Shown piece after piece: positions 6,196-9,306 of a stretch of 9,306 nt of DNA. A program made the position numbers and the translations under genes. The DNA comes from Candidatus Accumulibacter vicinus (lineage in GTDB: Bacteria; Pseudomonadota; Gammaproteobacteria; Burkholderiales; Rhodocyclaceae), in the NCBI GenBank assembly GCA_002425405.1, contig DIME01000043.1, forward strand, positions 1 through 9,306, given 5' to 3'. Numbering within the stretch: position 1 is the first letter of the stretch; each line of letters begins with the position of its first letter. The notes beneath the pieces are model-generated. The model saw nothing but the letters and a program-made list of their open reading frames with translations, made no database searches and was not told where the DNA came from.

Positions 6196-9100
6196 TCAGC
6201 GCCCGGCGGCGGTCAGGCAGTCGAGCAGCAGCAGGATTTCGGCCGCGTCGTCGTAGTCGAGTCCGGGCGTATCGGCGAGCGACGCGCTGCGCTCGCCGGC
6301 GACGACGCGTTGCAGCGCGGCGACGAAAGGCGGCAGCCCGGCGGGCGGGTCGGGCAGGCCGGCCAGTTGCGCGAGTCCCGCGTCGGCGCGGCCGGTGTCG
6401 CCGGCGAGCAGCAGGCGGGCGAATTCGGCCGCCAGCGGCGCACCGCCGGTGTGGCTCTCGCCGCCGTCGCGGCGGTAGGCGAGGTAGGCGTCGCGTGCCT
6501 GCACGCTCGCCTGGCGCGCTTCGCGCGCCCGACCGTTGTCGTTCTCGATGTCGGCGAGGATGGCCCAGGTTTTCCACGGTGTGGCGGCGTGGCCGAGGTC
6601 GCGCATACACTCGATCGCGCGTTCGATCTCGCCGCGCGCTTCCTGGCGGCGGCCGAGACGGTGCAGCGTGGCGGCGAGGTTGTTGCGGACGAGGCCTTCG
6701 TCGGCCGCGTCGCGCAGCGCAACGTAGCGCTCGGCCGCCTGCCGGTAGTGTGTGACGGCGTCTTCGCGACGGCCGAGAACGTCGGCGTAGAGATTGCCCA
6801 ACTGGAGCAAGGTGCCCGCCTGCTTGGCGACGTCGTTGCACTGCACCTCGATCGCCAGCGACTGGCGGTACGCGTCTTCGGCGGCTTCGCCGTGGCCGGC
6901 CTCTTGGTGGACGATGCCGATCTGATGCCAGGCGACGGCCACCGTCGCCGCTTCGCCGAGCGCCGCGAAGCGTTCGCGCGCCTCGCGCCACGCGGCGAGC
7001 GCTTCCGGGAAGCAGCGTTGCAATAGCCGGACGGTACCGAGCTGACCTTTGCCGACGGCGATGTCGCGTTCGTCGTGCCGCTCTTCGGCCAGCGCAATCG
7101 CCTGTTCGTAAGCCTGCGCCGCTTCGTCGAGGCGGCCGAGATCAAGAAGGCAGTACCCCCGCTCGCTGATGCAGGCCGCCGCCATGCGCGCCGCGCCGCA
7201 GCCGGGCCGGCGCGCTTCGACGGCCTCGAAGCGCCGTCGCGCTTCTTCGAGCGGCGGCAACGCGGCGTCGGCGTGCCCGGCCGACCGCCGCATGCGCCCG
7301 AGAAGGAAGCACGCCACCGCCAGATCGTAGTCGGCGCTGGCGTACGCCGCTTCGCCGGCCGCCTGCGCGCGCTCATGCAGCCGCTGCGCCGCCGCCAGCG
7401 CTTCGCCGACGCGGCCGGCGGCGAGGACTTGCTCGACGCGCGTGCGTTCGGCGTCGAACTGTGCGCGACCCCAGGCCACCGGGTCGAGCGCGCGGCTCGC
7501 CGAATCGCGCGCCTGCGCGACGCGCGCCAACAGCCGCGGCCGGTTCAGCCATTGCAGCAGCGTGTGCAGCGTCGTCGTCAGATCTATCGTCGCTTCCGCG
7601 TCGCCGGCGTGCTCGACGCATTCGAGCAGCGCCATCAGGTTCGGCAGTTCCATCAGCGTCAGCGCGGCGGCCATTTCGCCGTTCTTCGAGCGCTCGCGCT
7701 CCAGGAACCCGGCATACTGCCGCATCGCCTCGGTCCAGCGGCCCGCGAGCGCCGCGCGCGCCGCCGGCTCCAGTTGCGCGGCGAGATACGGGCACAGCGC
7801 CGGGTTGAGGCTCAGATGGTTATGGCGCTCGGCGCTCGCCAGCCCGGTGGCGACCAGAGCTTCGCCGAAGGCCTGCACCTCGGCCGGCTGCCAGCCGGTC
7901 ATCACGCGCAGCACGTGGAGGTCGACCGCGCCGTGGAAGACGCCAAGCACCGGCGCGCGTTCGCGTAGCGCCGGCGGCAGCCGGCGCAGCGAGAGTTCGA
8001 CGCTGGCCAGCAGCGAGTGCTCGCGCTGCCCCGGGAAGCGCCGCTCCATGGCTTCGATCAGTTCGACCAGCGCGGCCTGCGTCGCCGCCGCGCCGCGTTC
8101 GCGCAGCGCCGGCGCGAGCAGCGAGAGCGTGCGCGCGTGCCCATGCACGGCGTCGACCAGCGATTCGATCTCGGCGCGCTGCGCTTCGGCGGCGTGGCCC
8201 ATGCCGGCGGCGTCGAATCCGAGCGCGCGTTCGACGAGCCGCACGGCGTCAGTGCGGCTCAAGCGTTCGAGTTCGATGCGCTGCGTTGCGCCGGCGAACG
8301 GCGCCGGCAGCGCTTCGCGGCTGGTGAACACGAGGCGCGTCTCGCCGCAGGCGAGCAGCCGCGCGGCGAGACGCAGGATCTCGTCGGCGCGCTCGCGTTC
8401 GTCGGCGGCGAGCGCGCTGTCCTCGCCGGCGTCGCCGGGCGTGCTGGCGCCATCTTCGGCGCTGGCGCCGTGTGACCCGCCTCCTGCGTCGAGCGCGAAC
8501 GGCGGCGCCAGCACGCTCTCGAGGTTATCGAGGACGAGCAGCGTCGGCTGCTCGCGCAGTTCGCGTTCGACCGCCATCACCGCCGCTTCCAGGCTCGGCT
8601 GCGTGGCGACGCTGAAGCGCTCGCCGAGCAACTGGCGACCAATTTCGTCGAGCACGGCTTGCCGATCGCCGTGCGTTTCGAGCGAGACGAAGGCGGCGCA
8701 CGCGACTTGCCGGGCGCGCACGCGCCAGCGGGCGAACTCGGTCGCCAGCGCGGTCTTGCCTTCGCCGCCCTGGCCGCGCACGACGGCGTAGCGTTCGACG
8801 GTGAGCAGACGTTCGAGCGTCAGGAGTTCGCGGCTGCGGCCGACGAAGCCGTGCGCCGGTGCTTCGGGCAGCTTGCCGAGGCGGTGGGCGAGGCGCTTGC
8901 GCCAGTCTTCGATCGTCTGCGCGCTGGGCGTCGCGCGGAAGATCTGCGGGTCGTCACGGTCCTGGTAGAGGACGGGGACGAACCAGTCCTGCAGCCGGAA
9001 TTCGCCGACGCCGAGGTCGCGGCGTACCGGGTGATCCTTCAGTTCGCGCTGCCCGGCGAGCATCGCCGAGCCGACGCGCTCGCCCCGGCTGAGCGCGCGG

Positions 9101-9306
9101 TAGAAGGCTTCGACGAAGCGCCGGGACGTTTCGACGAGGACGCTGTGGCTCATCGCGACGACCGAGCCGACGCCGGTCCTGAGCAGTGCGCTGGCGACCG
9201 ATTCGTTGGCGCTCTCGGCCTGCGCGGTCTGGCACGCTTCGAGGAAGACGAGCGGGATGCCGTGGTCGCGCAGCAGGGCGCCGAGTTCGGGCGAGGGGAC
9301 GTTGAG
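6196..9306 (-). CDS. CHAT-protease / NB-ARC-like NTPase / TPR protein (STAND family), 5' end outside the window
   Basis: The frame stays open to the window edge, giving 1036 visible residues numbered here from 9306. An ATG at 9153 is internal, because the upstream codons read as CHAT domain: LVFLEACQTAQAES, with the caspase-like catalytic Cys at residue 25 (9232-9234), then SVASALLRTGVGSVVAM and the helix FVEAFYRAL. The partner His must lie upstream, out of view. After the CHAT end (about 115) comes FVGRSREL (153-160), Walker A GQGGEGKT (178-185), Walker B LLVLDN (256-261), the sensor-1 strand LVFTSRE (325-331) and HGHARTLSLL near 388-397, in place of the GxP box of NB-ARC domains. A winged-helix-like stretch with LSLRRLPPALRERAPVLGVF follows (about 436-472). 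About seven TPRs of roughly 40 residues span 656-944. The tail ends with an acidic LDYDDAAEILLLLD. By family logic the TPRs sense a signal, the NTPase oligomerises and the CHAT protease cuts a target. The target is unknown. Confidence 0.95.
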   Translation of the reverse strand, partial: LNVPSPELGALLRDHGIPLVFLEACQTAQAESANESVASALLRTGVGSVVAMSHSVLVETSRRFVEAFYRALSRGERVGSAMLAGQRELKDHPVRRDLGVGEFRLQDWFVPVLYQDRDDPQIFRATPSAQTIEDWRKRLAHRLGKLPEAPAHGFVGRSRELLTLERLLTVERYAVVRGQGGEGKTALATEFARWRVRARQVACAAFVSLETHGDRQAVLDEIGRQLLGERFSVATQPSLEAAVMAVERELREQPTLLVLDNLESVLAPPFALDAGGGSHGASAEDGASTPGDAGEDSALAADERERADEILRLAARLLACGETRLVFTSREALPAPFAGATQRIELERLSRTDAVRLVERALGFDAAGMGHAAEAQRAEIESLVDAVHGHARTLSLLAPALRERGAAATQAALVELIEAMERRFPGQREHSLLASVELSLRRLPPALRERAPVLGVFHGAVDLHVLRVMTGWQPAEVQAFGEALVATGLASAERHNHLSLNPALCPYLAAQLEPAARAALAGRWTEAMRQYAGFLERERSKNGEMAAALTLMELPNLMALLECVEHAGDAEATIDLTTTLHTLLQWLNRPRLLARVAQARDSASRALDPVAWGRAQFDAERTRVEQVLAAGRVGEALAAAQRLHERAQAAGEAAYASADYDLAVACFLLGRMRRSAGHADAALPPLEEARRRFEAVEARRPGCGAARMAAACISERGYCLLDLGRLDEAAQAYEQAIALAEERHDERDIAVGKGQLGTVRLLQRCFPEALAAWREARERFAALGEAATVAVAWHQIGIVHQEAGHGEAAEDAYRQSLAIEVQCNDVAKQAGTLLQLGNLYADVLGRREDAVTHYRQAAERYVALRDAADEGLVRNNLAATLHRLGRRQEARGEIERAIECMRDLGHAATPWKTWAILADIENDNGRAREARQASVQARDAYLAYRRDGGESHTGGAPLAAEFARLLLAGDTGRADAGLAQLAGLPDPPAGLPPFVAALQRVVAGERSASLADTPGLDYDDAAEILLLLDCLTAAGR

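Noticed and set aside
7442..8791. 449-codon plus-strand frame opposite the CHAT-STAND gene
   Set aside because: It is Ser/Ala/Arg-rich shadow translation of a GC-rich gene whose real frame contains Walker, sensor and TPR motifs.
6196..9306. Type III-E CRISPR TPR-CHAT (Csx29) identity
   Set aside because: No CRISPR array or Cas gene is visible, and this protein has an NTPase domain between CHAT and TPRs with CHAT first, unlike Csx29, where TPRs precede CHAT and no NTPase is present.

Overview
The window comes from a GC-rich proteobacterium. The protein types and codon use fit a betaproteobacterium, perhaps of the Rhodocyclales/Accumulibacter kind, but that is inference from general resemblance and not a database match. 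All five convincing genes lie on the minus strand, so in transcription order the window reads from right to left. I see no rRNA, tRNA, CRISPR array, transposase or phage gene.

Region by region, in transcription order. (1) 9306-6196 is the C-terminal 1036 residues of a large STAND-type protein whose 5' end lies outside the window. It carries the end of a CHAT (caspase-like) protease domain with its catalytic cysteine, an NB-ARC-like ATPase, a winged-helix-like segment, about seven TPRs and a short acidic tail. (2) 6022-5570 is a small four-helix membrane protein of the CopD-like type. (3) 5569-5068 is about 500 bases with no convincing gene but several inverted repeats. (4) 5067-3109 is a two-domain O-acyltransferase (acyltransferase-3 membrane domain plus periplasmic SGNH domain). 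(5) 3040-1415 is a secreted or periplasmic TPR protein, 68 bases after the acyltransferase and with a good ribosome binding site. It is followed by a perfect 18-bp hairpin at 1338-1380, the best terminator in the window. (6) 1414-1064 is a gene-free spacer. (7) 1063-209 encodes a spermidine-synthase-like Rossmann-fold protein that lacks part of the polyamine-binding signature. (8) 208-1 shows no supportable gene.

The genes do not form one obvious pathway. The acyltransferase and the TPR protein are close enough to share a transcript that ends at the hairpin. The CHAT-NB-ARC-TPR protein is the most interesting item. Its layout (protease effector, NTPase switch, repeat sensor) is that of bacterial conflict or regulated-cell-death proteins. 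Whether it acts in phage defence, and with which partner or substrate, cannot be read from this window because its N-terminus and upstream neighbours are missing.
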